64,000 nt of DNA from positions 558,001-622,000 of the forward strand of contig JAQOOI010000016.1 of assembly GCA_028554645.1 (NCBI GenBank), in the 5' to 3' direction. The translations under genes and the position numbers were made by a program. Positions 38,500 to 50,333 of the stretch are shown here, one piece after another. The notes under the pieces are model-generated. The model was not told the DNA's origin. It did no database searches and worked only from the letters and a program-made list of their open reading frames with translations. This DNA comes from Omphalotus guepiniiformis (lineage: Eukaryota > Basidiomycota > Agaricomycetes > Agaricales > Omphalotaceae). The stretch's first letter is position 1; each line of letters begins with the position of its first letter.

Positions 38500-38508
38500 G
38501 ACCTGGGG
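38500..38508. repeat. Right target-site duplication GACCTGGGG
   Basis: This is the partner of the left duplication. It follows the right end of the element (...GTTTTATCC) without a gap. Confidence 0.85.
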
Positions 38509-40007
38509 CCTTCTTCCAATTCAACCCCAAGTTGCTTCTGCGCTGTTGTACGTAGAACGGGTGTTCACTCGCATTTGCCATAATCTCAGAACCCCGCGTT
38601 TTTCTCAGAGTCAATAATCATTAACAAGCTATGCCGCAGTCTTCAAAACCTTTAGTCTTAGGTTTCACTTTGTGGCGGGTTACACTCCTGAGTTTTCCCC
38701 CTCATAAACCCTCAGTATAGTTAAAGCCGGCCACAGCCCACAGGGCCTAGCAAACCATAATAGATGGTGGCACCGATTAATGAAGCGAACTCTTTGTGCG
38801 GTATATCTTCGGGCGAGGGCCCGCATATCGATTCCGAATTACCATCTTCAAGTTAACACTGAGTATGCAATCCAATCCTCGGACATGACTCCTACAAAAT
38901 CGAAAATTCTACCAAAGTATGTACTCCGCCCTCATACTTTTTTGTCACTGGTTATCGACTCTCATCAGAAGTAACTTATGGCGATGTAATAATGCTAAGA
39001 GCTGCTAAGAGATGCTTAGCCCTAAGCGCTAGAAGCTTTCAAGGACCCTTCCAGTCATCACTACATATATGTAGTCACTCGTAGCTCGTTTAGCTTAGGC
39101 TCGGGGCTCCGTTGGTCAACCAATAATGATAGTACGCTAAATGCTAAGAGGTAGACGAGGTGTCGCCTGGTGTCGCCTGGTGTCGCATTGGAAGAAGATT
39201 TTGGAAATTTCAAACTCTGCCCCCTCAATGCGGCATGCCCTCTCATGCCCTCTGCCCGAGTCTCACCGGGACCCGGTTGGGGTCAATTTCATACTGGGCG
39301 TCCGGCCCAATGCATCAGTGTTATTAGGATGGAGCTGGACTCTGGAGTGGGGTAGGTAGTACACAGGCGGAGGCTGGGTAAGAAGCTGTAAGGAGGAGTA
39401 CGGAGCAGTTGTTGTATATTGTAATTCCCACTCCATGGGTGTACTTTTACCATATATCGCGACGATAACGAGCTGAAACGAGCTCTAGATCTTTGAGCTA
39501 TTAAGATAAGAGTCAACTAAAGAACCTCAGGCTAGAGCCAATGAAGATTCCAAATGCAAACTCTGATATTGTTGCCCCCAAAAGTTGCGCAGAAAACTAT
39601 TCATTGTTTATCTTCCTACTTGATTTGCTACTACTGTGTACATTGATAACGAATTCTGCGCAATGAACCATGCTACGACGGATATCTGTGGGGGAAAGGG
39701 GAAGAGGCTTAGAAGGCCATGGCCGTACAATACGTTATGATAATGAAATATACAAAGTTGTTAAACACAAGAACGGGTTTTTGACGTGATCCACAAGAAA
39801 CCGACTGCAACGTATTCGAATGATGGGGAAAACATAAAGAAAAATGCGGGTGGATGCATAGGGAGCATGGATGGATGTGATATACCGATAAGTACATATG
39901 ATGACGATGTGATAGACGTTGACGGGATGGAAACAAGAATAATTAATCGAGCACTGTTAAACGAAACCGAACAACCGAGAGTCCAAAGAGAATTCCAAGG
40001 AGCGAAA
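38509..40007. other. Gene-poor region between the TIR element and aldehyde dehydrogenase
   Basis: There are no credible genes. Visible features are a decamer repeat TGTCGCCTGG (2.6 copies, 39161-39186), direct copies of AATGCTAAGAG at 38991 and 39140, and the palindrome ACTACATATATGTAGT near 39060. Frames such as 39786-40097 (plus) and 39709-39936 (minus) are unsupported. The right end holds the 3' part of the dehydrogenase transcript. Confidence 0.4.
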
Positions 40008-42305
40008 TTACATCGTGTGGCCAAGGTTGACGTGCACCGACTTGACGGCAGTGTAGCTATTGGTAAGGTTGGCAGTCAGCACTGGGGCCCGATCTAAGGA
40101 GTGAAGAGGGGACATACTTTGCCAAAGCATACTCTCCGAGTTCACGACCAATACCAGACTGCTTGAATCCACCGAAAGCGACGTTGGGGTGCAGCATGTT
40201 TGTGCAGTTGATCTGGACAAGAACATCATCAGTCACCTGTCGCGTTCGCTGCAAAGGTGCCAAAGTGGAAACTCACCCATGCAGTTCCAGCCTTGAGTTT
40301 GTGAGCAGTCGTCAAGGCCTTGGTGATGTCCTTGGTGAAGACGGCAGAAGCCAAACCGTAGACGGTGTCGTTGGCCTGCCTAATGACATCTGTGTAATAT
40401 AATCAGTCAGTATACGAGCCCCGTGTGGTACACAAGCCAAGGCGAACCTTCTTCGTCCTCGAACTTGATGACAACACCGACAGGGCCAAAGATCTCCTCT
40501 TGCACGATTCTCATCTCAGGAGTGACGTCGGTGAAGATGGTCGGGTTGATGAAATATCCTTCGGTACCATTTCGGTCACCACCGAGATGGCAAGTCGCAC
40601 CTTCCTGTTTGCCGATGTCGATGAACTCCATGATACGCTGTTCAAGAACGTTGAAAAAAGGTGGTAACCGTGTAGAACAAAAAGACACATACGGTCGTAA
40701 TGTACTTGCGAAACCTGAGGACCCTGGTACGAGTCCTTGGCGAATGGATCACCAACCTTGAGTGACTTGGTCTTCTCAGTGAACTTGGCCAAGAACTTGT
40801 CGTAGATTCCAGACTGGACGAAGATACGAGAACCGGCACAGCAAACTTGACCGTGGTTCCAGCTGAAAAAAGGCAAATTATTAACCTCACGAGTACAGGC
40901 ACGGAAGAGAAGGAACAAACGCAGTAGATACCATGTGCTGCCCAGTTGGCTGCCTGCTCCAAGTCTGCGTCGTTGAAGATGATGTTAGGGCTCTTTCCAC
41001 CGAGCTCGAGAGTAACGTCCTTGAGGTTAGTCTTGGCAGCAGCCTCCATGACTTTACGTCCGACGAAGGTACTTCCGGTGAATGCGACTTTCTCGATCTT
41101 CATGTGAGATGAGATGGCGTCACCGACAGTGTGGCCGTAACCGATGACTACGTTGACGACACCAGCTGGGAAGCCAGCTTCCTGGATCAGAGAAGCCATT
41201 CGAAGAGCGGTGAGCGGGGTGGCCTCGGATGGCTAAAATGGCCAGATAGGAGTTAGAGAGCATGTATGTGATCAGAAGGAACGCGGACCGTACCTTAATG
41301 ATGATAGTGTTTCCAGTAGCCAATGCTGTGGAAAAAGAACCTGATGAGAGATCATATCAACGGTAAGAGATTCGGTCAGATATTTACCGGGACCAAGTTT
41401 CCAGGCCATCATAAGCACTGTCATAGGAAAAAATTTGATAGGGCGGTCAGTAATTTGACGGACATTAGCTCGGTCCGGTACACATGGGAAGTTCCCTGCA
41501 TGACGATTAATCAATGAGTGACGGCTACAACAGGAAATAGAAGCCACGTACAAGGAATGATTTGACCCACAACTCCGATAGGCTCATGTCTGGTGTAAGT
41601 AAGCTTCCTCTCATCGGTCTATAGTATAGCGTCAATGCGTAAATTACACGTCAAAGAACAAAGGCATGTGTAAACAGACCTCTTGAACTTGACCGTGGAT
41701 CTTGTCAGCCCAACCAGCGTAGTATCTGAAGGTCTCGATGGCACTGGCGCTATCGGCGTTCATGGCCCAGTTGAAGGTCTTGCCTGTAGTAGAACAAATA
41801 AACTTTTTAAGTACTGACGGCAGTGATAAGAATTAGATCGCGTACCGTTATCGAGAGCCTCGAGAGCGGCGAGCTCTTCCTGATGTTCCTCCATGAGCAA
41901 CGCCAACTTCATCAGCAGCTTGGCCCGTCCAGAGCCTGGCATGTTGAGACCCCAGGTTGTCTCGAAGGCCTTGTGGGCAGCTTCAACGGCATCGTCGACG
42001 TCCTTTGCGGTACCCTCAGCGATCTTGGTGATGAGCTTGCCAGTCGCTACGCGAGATAGAGTTGAGATAAAAATTGAATGGATGGGTATTTTTATCAATG
42101 AGACATACATGGGTTGATTACACTGAATGAAGAAGATCCAGATGAGATTTGTGTCGAAAGATGGGTAAGAAAAAGGTTCCACTCACTCGATAGTGGTTTT
42201 GTCTGCACCATCAACGAACTTGCCGTTGATGAAGAGACCAGTGGGGAAAGAGGACTTTCCCTTGTAAGACGGAGTGTTGAATTCGTACGTGAAAACACCA
42301 GACAT
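40008..42305 (-). CDS. NAD(P)+-dependent aldehyde dehydrogenase
   Basis: Around ten exons give about 500 residues. The start is [16 protein letters not shown] at 42305. Successive blocks are [34 protein letters not shown], the cofactor region with [33 protein letters not shown], the general-base glutamate in [14 protein letters not shown], the nucleophile in [25 protein letters not shown], and the closing [20 protein letters not shown] with a C-terminus VHVNLGHTM. All catalytic residues are present. Role: oxidises aldehydes (for example acetaldehyde or aromatic aldehydes) to acids, cytosolic or mitochondrial. I see no clear presequence, which favours the cytosol. The next gene downstream in the same orientation is a GMC oxidase, which could supply aldehydes; that pairing is inference. 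Confidence 0.93.
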
Positions 42306-43781
42306 TGTGAGAGTAAGAGTTGTAGAGAGTGAGATGAGGAAACTGAGGAAAAAAAACGCCCCGCACTTGGTCCTATTTATGCCTTCCCCGGAAGTGATGC
42401 GAGCTGGAATTGAATCACACCTGCTGATGTGATCATGAGAACTAACCGCAGCGGGGGCGCTACTCCGCTCAGGACATTGCCAGTATGTAATAATTATATT
42501 TCAAATCTTGTCTCCTGTATTTCACCTTCCCCAAACGCGTACGCTAATTCATGATAGAAATCAGTCCTACCGTGCTCTTCCTGATAAAGTACTGCTGCCT
42601 ACAATTGAGAATTTGCGACGTGCTTCACGGAAAACCTCCCAAGTGCTGACTATCTCATCATAATGATTCGGGCATCCTATCATACCATTCGCGCATTATT
42701 CACAACGCCAGGGTATTGTGGAAATTGAAATATAGGAGCGAAGTAACAGAACCACATTGTAACCAACGCCAAGTGCCGTTCGCAAGGGTCCCGCAAAAAA
42801 AAAATTGGAAAAAAAGTTCTGGGGAAAGGAGAAACTAAACCAATCATGCAACGGATCCCCAAGCTAATCAAGACGAATCAGGTCTCAATTCGAAATCCCC
42901 CACAACCCCAGTCAGCCACCCCGCACTTCGATCATGGTTATTTTTCCTGGAACAACAAAAGAGCGGAACCCCGCACCACGGCAGCGAACGGCATCTACAT
43001 ATGTCAAATACCCACTTACCCTCCCCACGTCAGAGATAAAGACATGAAATGCAATCGATTTGAACTGAATCTTACCCGGTTCAAAGGCAGTAGGCATAAT
43101 CGCCTTACGCGGACGTGCTTCACATTGTCCGAACCCAAGCTCCGAACGAGTGACGGAATAGGGAACAACTCCGAATAAATAGAAATTTTGTTTCCAGAAT
43201 TGGGGCCTAGATAGGCACTCGGTGCAGTAGTCAGGGGTTTTCCCCAAAGTTCTCCTATGTTTGTTATTCAGATCAAGAAAAACCATGTTGTCTAATTTGA
43301 CCCCGCAATTCTACCTGGTCAGCGAAGACTCCGAAAGAGATGAAAAAACTCACTGAGCACTCTCACTGACGGTTTCCCACATGTTCAAGCAGCAATGTTC
43401 ACGCTCGGCAATCGGACCGGAGGGGACCCTAGTTGACAGGAGCATGGTATCGATTCCGGATTCTTCCGAGTATTTGTAAATACGAAACATATGCTGTGAC
43501 TTGCAGCTTGATGGAACCTGTTGTGAAAGCCAGTTATCACATAATATGCGGTAGGAGACCCCTGCTCAGTTCACCGCTCGGGGGTAACGAGAAAGCACCA
43601 AGAATACTTGGATTTCATCAGTGTGCAGTGGATCGAACTCAGAATATCAGAACAACGTCAAATAGTATTAGGTAGTACTAGAATCAGAATTAGTTTCGTT
43701 GATGCTTCCCGTACATGAGAACGTGAGTACTCACAATAGTATAGGATTTACAAATAATGTAGCTTCTCTCCGCTTACCGAA
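42306..43781. other. Intergenic region between two tandem minus-strand genes
   Basis: It holds the dehydrogenase promoter, including a TATA-like ATAAATA on the minus strand near 42375. Two overlapping frames (42846-43178 plus, 42912-43286 minus) compete, and neither has a motif. A poly-A tract lies near 42796. There is no gene I can support. Confidence 0.4.
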
Positions 43782-46193
43782 TTACAGACCCCAAGCCTCT
43801 TTGATGATATCACTCGCTCGCTCCGCGATAATGTATATCGGAGCTTCAGGGTGAGCAGGTGGCACCGAAGGCTAAATGGGCGTAGCAAAGAAAAAAAATG
43901 ATTTAGCACAAATATCTCCGCACTCGAAATACAGAATCTTTAGGCTCTAGCAGGCTCTACCCGATCCCACAAGAAAGCAAAAATTCCCTACGTACCATGA
44001 CAGACGCATCGACAACCCTCAACCCACCGACTCCATTGACCAACAAATCAGAAGAAACGACCCCGCTTGTTCCATTGCCCATCGCGGCAGACGAGGTAGG
44101 ATGCCAGACTGTCGTAGTAAAATTCCGGATGTATGCGTCAATGTCATCGTCGGAGCTGGCGCCTGCAGTTCCGTACGGTCCGACGACGAAGTTGGCGAAT
44201 GCAGGCGCTTGAAGGAATGTCCGGGCGCTCTTGTATGCCTCACGCATCATAAGCAGGTCAATGTGGTCGCTCATGAATCCGGGATCGATGAGTGGGTATG
44301 TCCAGGGGTCAGAGGAGCTTAGTTTGATGCTTCCGCCTGTCGCGTGCCAACGCATTTAACCAGGCAACATCTGAAAAACAAGGTACATCACTCACGAGAG
44401 GCAGGGGAAGCAATGTTGGTTATCACAGTCAAGAAATTCCCTTCATCTGGAGTAGGTTGAACGGGACCAATAAAGCCAGGCTTGCGGATATTGAATCAGC
44501 AATTTAGCTCTACCACGAGCGAAAGGAAAACCTACAACGAACACAAGCTCGTAATGGGAGGTCTCCGGTCCAGCCGCAGGATCCGTCGCATTATCCCAAA
44601 TCGAAGAATTATCTGGAATTCGAAGCCATCCAATCTGGTTGCACACAGTATCCACCATCGGTCCTAGTACGCACACGAGGTCAGAGCCAGACACACTACA
44701 CGCCCAAGGCCGGCCGAGCCTCTTACCTTTCCCACTCGCATGATACTCAGCCAAATACTCCGCAGTGAGCGTATCGTTTCGCGCGGCAGTTTCCCATGTA
44801 TCTGTGCTATTCACATAGAATTGGTTCGGAAGAAGCGGATGGTCTTGGAGATTCTTTCCGACGTCCGGGAGATCGACAATAGAATCTATACCGAGTTGCG
44901 TGAGCTCAGAAGCATCACCGATTCCGGATAACAGGAGAAGATGGGGTGTGCCGACACTGCCGGCACTAAGAATGATTTCCTTCGAGGCGTTGAAGGTGAT
45001 AATAGGTGCTAATGTGACCCACACGATGAGTATATGACAGAGATAGTAGTAAACGGGAACTGACCGTCGGCGCCGGTGGACACTTGTACTCCTTTGAATA
45101 CAGGCTGTGTCCCGTTAGTCTCAGTATTGACTAGTTTGAGCGCCTGAGATTGAATGAGAATGTCAAGATTGGACCTGTTAGCCGCAGCAGGTAAATAAGC
45201 AGCAGCAGAGCTCATGCGTATAGGTATATCGCCGCCTATGGTGCTGAAAGACCAGCCTAAAGCCCAAGTAGTTCACCATCAGTAAGGCGCTTCTTCGGCG
45301 AGAAAACCATGAAATACAGACCAATTCCAAGTTGATATCCCTGATTCATGTCTTCATTGTAAGGGTACCCAGGGATCTCGTTGATTGCGTTCATGACGAG
45401 TTCATCGACATCGTACGCGTATCCAGGCAGAGTAGTGAGTAGAGGGCCGGTGAATCCGTGTGCAGAGGAGAGGAATTGTCCGGTCGTGTTGTGTCCGTCA
45501 GCCGGAGGGCTTAATTTCTCGGCCTTTGAGATACCGTTAGTTGAGAATCGAGCGATAGGGCGAGTCTCGCACACACCTTGTTCATGTAGGGAACGAGAGA
45601 GTTCCACGACCATCCTTGATCGCCTGTGATATTAGCCATCTTGTCGAAGTACTCGACTGAGGCTCGGTTGTATATCATATAGTCTACAAGATCATCCAAG
45701 GGAGTTGATGAGCGAACCTTGCCCTAGGACTACGGAAAGCACTTACTGATAGCGCTCGTTCCCCCGAGAAGCTTTCCTCTTGGATACGGGAACGTTCTAT
45801 CGTTCAACCCAGTTTGCGGCACAACAGTGTAGTTCCAATCCCAGATACCCTGAGATGGGGCTAGCTTCGGTCCATCGAACGGAATGTTTTCATTCTCCCC
45901 CGGGACTTGGCTGTATAGTATTCCAATCAGCCACTTCCAAAAAACAGCAACAGGATTTTCACCAACACTCACTCGATACCAGCTTCAATGAGTAACACTT
46001 TACTCGAAGTTTCAGTCAACCTGTTGGCGACAACACACCCAGCAGTCCCAGCCCCGACGATGATAAAATCGTAGTCTGGGTCGGTGATTTGTTGCGGATC
46101 ATTGAATAAACGAGCGTTGGCAGTTTGTGCTCCGAGGAGGAGGAGAACACTGCTGATGCTTAGAACACCACAGGAAAAGCCTGAGGATCTCAT
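43782..46193 (-). CDS. Secreted GMC oxidoreductase, aryl-alcohol-oxidase-like
   Basis: The protein begins [20 protein letters not shown] with cleavage likely after the ANA/R region: a signal peptide. The FAD fold follows: [40 protein letters not shown] (GMC signature 1), [20 protein letters not shown] (signature 2) and [11 protein letters not shown]. The substrate domain includes many N-glycosylation sequons (NDT, NGT, NSS). The catalytic pair is the His in [11 protein letters not shown] and that in [18 protein letters not shown] near the C-terminus, which ends EAWGL. About ten introns; length around 600 residues. Role: extracellular oxidation of alcohols with release of H2O2, supporting lignin attack by peroxidases. 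Choline- or glucose-type activities in the same superfamily cannot be excluded. Confidence 0.9.
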
Positions 46194-46252
46194 CGGGAAA
46201 GAAAAGAAGGCGAAAGGAATGTTTGTTGGAGGATTCAAGATATCTTTAGGTC

Positions 46253-46259
46253 TTTTATA
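46253..46259 (-). promoter_or_regulatory. TATA box of the GMC oxidoreductase gene
   Basis: TATAAAA on the minus strand lies 60 bp upstream of the start codon at 46193, a normal position for a strongly induced secreted enzyme. Confidence 0.55.
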
Positions 46260-46600
46260 CGAGACCAGTCTCCCCCTTCTCAGCACTCTCTCCTCCCTTG
46301 GTATGCATCGCTTACTACCGATATTCCGTTTGGTGCCCGCCATTGAATTGACCGTATAGCGATGATGCGACATGTCCTCGGGCGCCAGTCATCACGATAG
46401 TACTGGGTACCTAGTAGCCTAGGTCACTCTGCGTTTCAGCAGTTGTTCCCGTACTTGTTTCCGTCGTTGTATCCGTATACATTTCTTTTTTACCTGGGTC
46501 CCAAAATGTATACCTGAGGTCCTGAGAGTGGTCCGGACGATTCTAGACGAACACAATGTTCAGTATATGCAAGGCGGAAGGATGGGGAATATCTAAAGAT

Positions 46601-47404
46601 TTACCGAAAAACCACGTCGCGTTTGACAGATGAACCCGTAAGTTTGATTGTTACAACTCCGAGCAGGAGATTTGACCATTCGAGGCTCTGTTTGAATGGA
46701 AGATTGAAGGCGTTGTAAGGTACAGACGGGCGGCCAGTACAATTGCCAGTCAGGTCCCTTATGCGCAGCCTAACGATTATTTGGGGCATGGTTATTAGCC
46801 GCCCCACTCGGGAAAGACATGTTTTGGGCGCTTTCTGAGTAATAAAAGTGGTCGACGCTGTTCCAATAGGGATTATGATTGTGCCAACGGTATTGTGCGA
46901 GTTGGTCAAACCCACAGCGAGCATGCCACGGCATGCCACAGATAACCCACAGGAAAACCCGCACCACGATCCTAGTATTCACAGTATCTTCTTCTGAGGA
47001 AACTGGTGCCGGCAGGCCTTGAGTAGCTTGAGTTGTAGACGTCGTACCCAAGGGGTTGCCGCAGTTCATGCAGTGATAAAGATATAGCATGAAAATATAC
47101 ATTTGAGAACTATCTCGATGGTCCTCTACTGCAGCTTCAGAGTCAAAAATTCGTAGAAACAATGGTCGGGAACGCAATTAACTGACTCTAAGGCTTGTTC
47201 CGTCGCGTTTGCTGTCTTCCTTCTGGCTCTATGCGTTGTATCGATTGCAAAGCTGGAAACGCGGGTAAAGTTGGTATAATGTGTTACGTAAGCACGTTCA
47301 ACCACCAATGCCACAGCTGCTAACAGCACAACTATAACACTTAGCACAACCTCAAAACACCATTGAAGAGTTATTGGGTTGTATTCAAAGAAAGAGAAAA
47401 CCAC
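46601..47404 (-). CDS. Possible membrane-anchored protein, gene model unresolved
   Basis: Three overlapping minus-strand frames look partly coding. One starts MVFSFFEYNPITLQWCFEV at 47404 and has a strong hydrophobic helix (VVLSVIVVLLAAVALVVE), then a positively charged RARRK. A second frame (to 46770) contains CGNPLGTTSTTQAT and a Trp/Tyr/His-rich stretch (AQYRWHNHNPYWNSVDH). A third (to 46601) has LRIRDLTGNCTGRPSVPY and a hydrophobic/basic end. They could be exons of one small membrane protein, but I could not find splice sites that join them all. No family is recognised, and a relic is possible. Confidence 0.25.
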
Positions 47405-47759
47405 AATTCTTGAGTTCTCCCATTATAGATAGTAGATTAAACTAAATTTCTGCTTCAATCTTGTACGGCACAAAAAGGAAAAACATATCTATGATGACCA
47501 ACTCGGGGGATAAAGCAATGGAAACAAAAGAATGCTATTCATTGAGAAAGGAGATAGATGTAGGTAGCGGGTAGATGTGAGAGGTATCGCAAAGGAGTAG
47601 TAGCATACGGCATATCTTCGTGTACCAGGGACATAGTAACCAGTAAACAGCATGCGGAACGCTGAACGTGTGGGGATATGAGGACAGCGGGTAGCTATGA
47701 TATAGAAGCAGGTGTCGCAGACAAAGCTATAGATATATACAAAACCGTGACCACGAGCA

Positions 47760-47880
47760 TGACCATGGAAGAGACCGGGAGAGAGAGAAAAAAAACAGAA
47801 CGAGCGGGAAGAACCAGATCAAAAGCGGGAAAAAAAAAGGAAAGGCAGGAGATAGATGAGGGCGCATGTAATAATGAAAC
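47760..47880 (+). repeat. Purine-rich tract (GA/AAAA runs)
   Basis: About 120 bases are almost wholly A/G on the plus strand, with GAGAGAGA and several A8-A9 runs. This is 3' of the minus-strand gene ending at 47991, where it would be a pyrimidine-rich 3' UTR. Confidence 0.5.
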
Positions 47881-47990
47881 AAAATAATGACAAGGCAAAG
47901 TGAAGTTCGGAAAGAACAAGACGGCGAGCAAGCGTTGCAAGGTGGATCCAGAGGCAAGCGAGAAGGCAGAACGTAGAAGGCATAATATGT

Positions 47991-49200
47991 TTACGACCTC
48001 GCCGTAACACCTGGAGCAAAGAGCTTCAATGGACGCACATGCACAGGGAAGTCGTCCTCTTCCTCGATGTCGTTTGTCTGAGTATTGTCCTCGTCATCAC
48101 TATCAAGCAAGGTTTTCCCTCGATTCGATTGCTTGCCACGTCTCCTCGCGCCACTAGTTGCACCCGTCGGAGAGTTTGGTGACGCAGGCGTCGGAACAGA
48201 AACAGCCTTACCCTTTCTCTTCCTGGATGCAGGCCAAAGAGCTCTAGCTACCCCTCTGAGATCAGGTGTGAAGTCGGGATGTTCGGGAGGAAGCAGTGAT
48301 TTTGGGTTGGGAGAAAGTGGACGTTTGTTGTCATGATCGTAGTAGGGATTCGGATACGTCTTCTTGACTCCGCGACTAAGCAATGGCGACGTTAGTCCAT
48401 GACCGAATGAAGACAACAAAAGGTACTCACAAGACGTACGAGATCGTTGGCTTTTCACGCATTGGCGCTGTCGTCCTCGGTTCAAGATCGCTCTCGTTTA
48501 TGTCCAGCGGCGAAGCCAAGAACGGATTATTTGGCGAGTCCATCATCGCAGCCAGCTTAGATGATTTCGGTGTCTCTGGGGGAGACGATCCTACAACCGA
48601 GGCTGGTTTGGGACTAGCACCTTCGTTTTCTGGTTCTTCAGATAGAACAGGTAAGGTATGTGCATCTGCGGCAACCTTGGCCGTGGCAATCTTTGCAGCA
48701 GGACGTCTGCGATGGGATGGCGGGGGCGAGACAGGCGCGGAACCCGTGGTGGATTTATTGTGGCGACGACGAGACAGGAAAGACGACTCTGACTCTGAAG
48801 CAGAATCAGAATGCTGCGTGTCTGCGTCCAACTCTGATGCTGACTGCGATCGGCCCTTGTTAGAGACTGACGCAGAAGTGGTCTTCGACCGCGTCTTGCG
48901 AGACACCTCCGTCCAAAACGCCTCCTCGTCCTCTTTCTCCGGCAATTTACTCAACTTCCTCTTCTTATACTTGCTTGTCACATTTAAAGACTGTTCTTCT
49001 TCATCTGAGTCAACTAGCGGGGACGCACGACCAACACTGGCATCGCTATCTTCTTCCTCGCTAGATGACGCATGTGAACGTCTCGATTTGCCATATCTCC
49101 GTTTTCGCTGAGTCCTAGGAGGAGTGGGCAGCGACGCTGTCGAAGCTGACCGCTTCAGAGGACGGGCGGGGGGTAGTGCCAAAGACGCCGAATCAGGCAT
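47991..49200 (-). CDS. Basic, Ser-rich, probably nuclear protein of unknown function
   Basis: It starts MPDSASLALPPARPLKRSAS and is rich in Ser, Pro, Lys and acidic patches (SSSEEEDSDAS, VDSDEEEQS), with several basic clusters fit for nuclear import (RKRRYGKSRR, KYKKRKLSK, RKRKGKA). Near residue 230 is SSPPETPKSSKLAAMMDSP then NNPFLASP. One intron (donor gtgagt, 59 bp) joins ISYVF to RGVKKTYPNPYYDHDNKRP and LLPPEHPDFTPDL. Those last blocks look conserved and may be a docking module, while the rest appears disordered. Many SP/TP sites suggest phosphorylation by cyclin-dependent kinases. Length about 380 residues. An in-frame ATG at 49365 would lengthen it. I do not recognise a named family. 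Confidence 0.7.
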
Positions 49201-50333
49201 GGAAGATGCGAGCTTTAGAGATCCTGTCTCGATTTTTTCGGGGTTTAGAATGGTTTTTGAGGCTTTGCTGCGATGGGAAGTAGAGATAGAGATAGTTAAC
49301 TGCGGATATCTATGTGAAGAGTATTCGCAGTATAAGTGAAAGAAAAGCAGGGTCTCGCTGAACAAGGTGGTTACTGGTCAATGGTCAAATCTGGGTCAAA
49401 TCATGTGTCGAGGTCAACAATAGAATCCTGGACCTTGTATAAACAGCAAGAACAAACAATGACAATGCACCGCAGCATCGCCACTGGCCACTCTCTTGCC
49501 TCAAATACTCTCAGAATTTAGAAAGTCTTTGTTCTCATCCACGGTCAGGCCAGGTTTGCTTTGTCTTCAGCCGTATCATGAACAAGATCGAATCCATGCA
49601 TACTAAGGTCATACTCTCTTAGCATTGCTCAGGCTTTTACAGAAACATTAGCTCCTTCGCTGCTTCAGTTGTGTACCAACGTCCCTCATTACCTGCTTTG
49701 AACAGCAACAATCATGTTGGGAAAGCTGAAAAAATTGCTGTTTTCCCCAAAGCTTCTTCCCTGATGCAGATGACAAATATCCGCGTAGTTGGTGGATCAG
49801 TCTTTTTTTTTCAACAGCTCTACAGCCCTCAGTTTTAAAGTGCGCTCGATGTTTACTGGTTTGCACCTTTCATAGCCTGCTCATCACGGAATCATTGCTG
49901 TTAGAAAGTTCACAGCAGAACCATTGATGCGGAGGCGAAACAAGATTGGCAGACAGCGTGTCTATCGCATTCCTCGATGTTCTGCGATGCAGTTGCGTTC
50001 TGGGCTTCTATGTTATACGCGAAGCCTCAGTATCTGTGGTTCTCTGGACTACTTAACAGCGAGTGAGCAAGCTTGACGCTCGCGCGTGACTCGCAGGGAC
50101 TTCTGGATCGCCGGGTGAGGAAGGGTTCGTTACTGATGCTGTCCGACAGCTGTTACATACAATGGCCGCAGAACTCCTCTTCCCGTTCTCCATTGTACAT
50201 CTTGCGCGCCTGTGCATGTTATAAGAATGCACCCGTCCCATTCCTCTCCTTCGCGCAAACAAAATTCAGCTTCCTTCCTCGGGTCGTTTGTGCCATCTCC
50301 TACGATCGCCGGTCATAACTAGATCCTTCGTTA
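49201..50333. other. Intergenic region between divergent genes
   Basis: About 1.1 kb without gene-like frames. 49648-49866 (minus) and 50073-50318 (plus) have no motif. The two promoters should lie here. I see nothing further. Confidence 0.35.

Noticed and set aside
38991..39150. Second small mobile element flanked by AATGCTAAGAG direct repeats
   Set aside because: The repeats are near-simple TAAG-type sequence, and the intervening 139 bp has no inverted ends.
39161..39186. Minisatellite or CRISPR-like repeat TGTCGCCTGG
   Set aside because: There are fewer than three copies and no spacers. CRISPR arrays are not expected in a fungal nucleus.
42846..43286. Gene in the space between the dehydrogenase and the GMC oxidase
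   Set aside because: Two opposed open frames cover the same bases, neither has a motif, and neither has a convincing start context.
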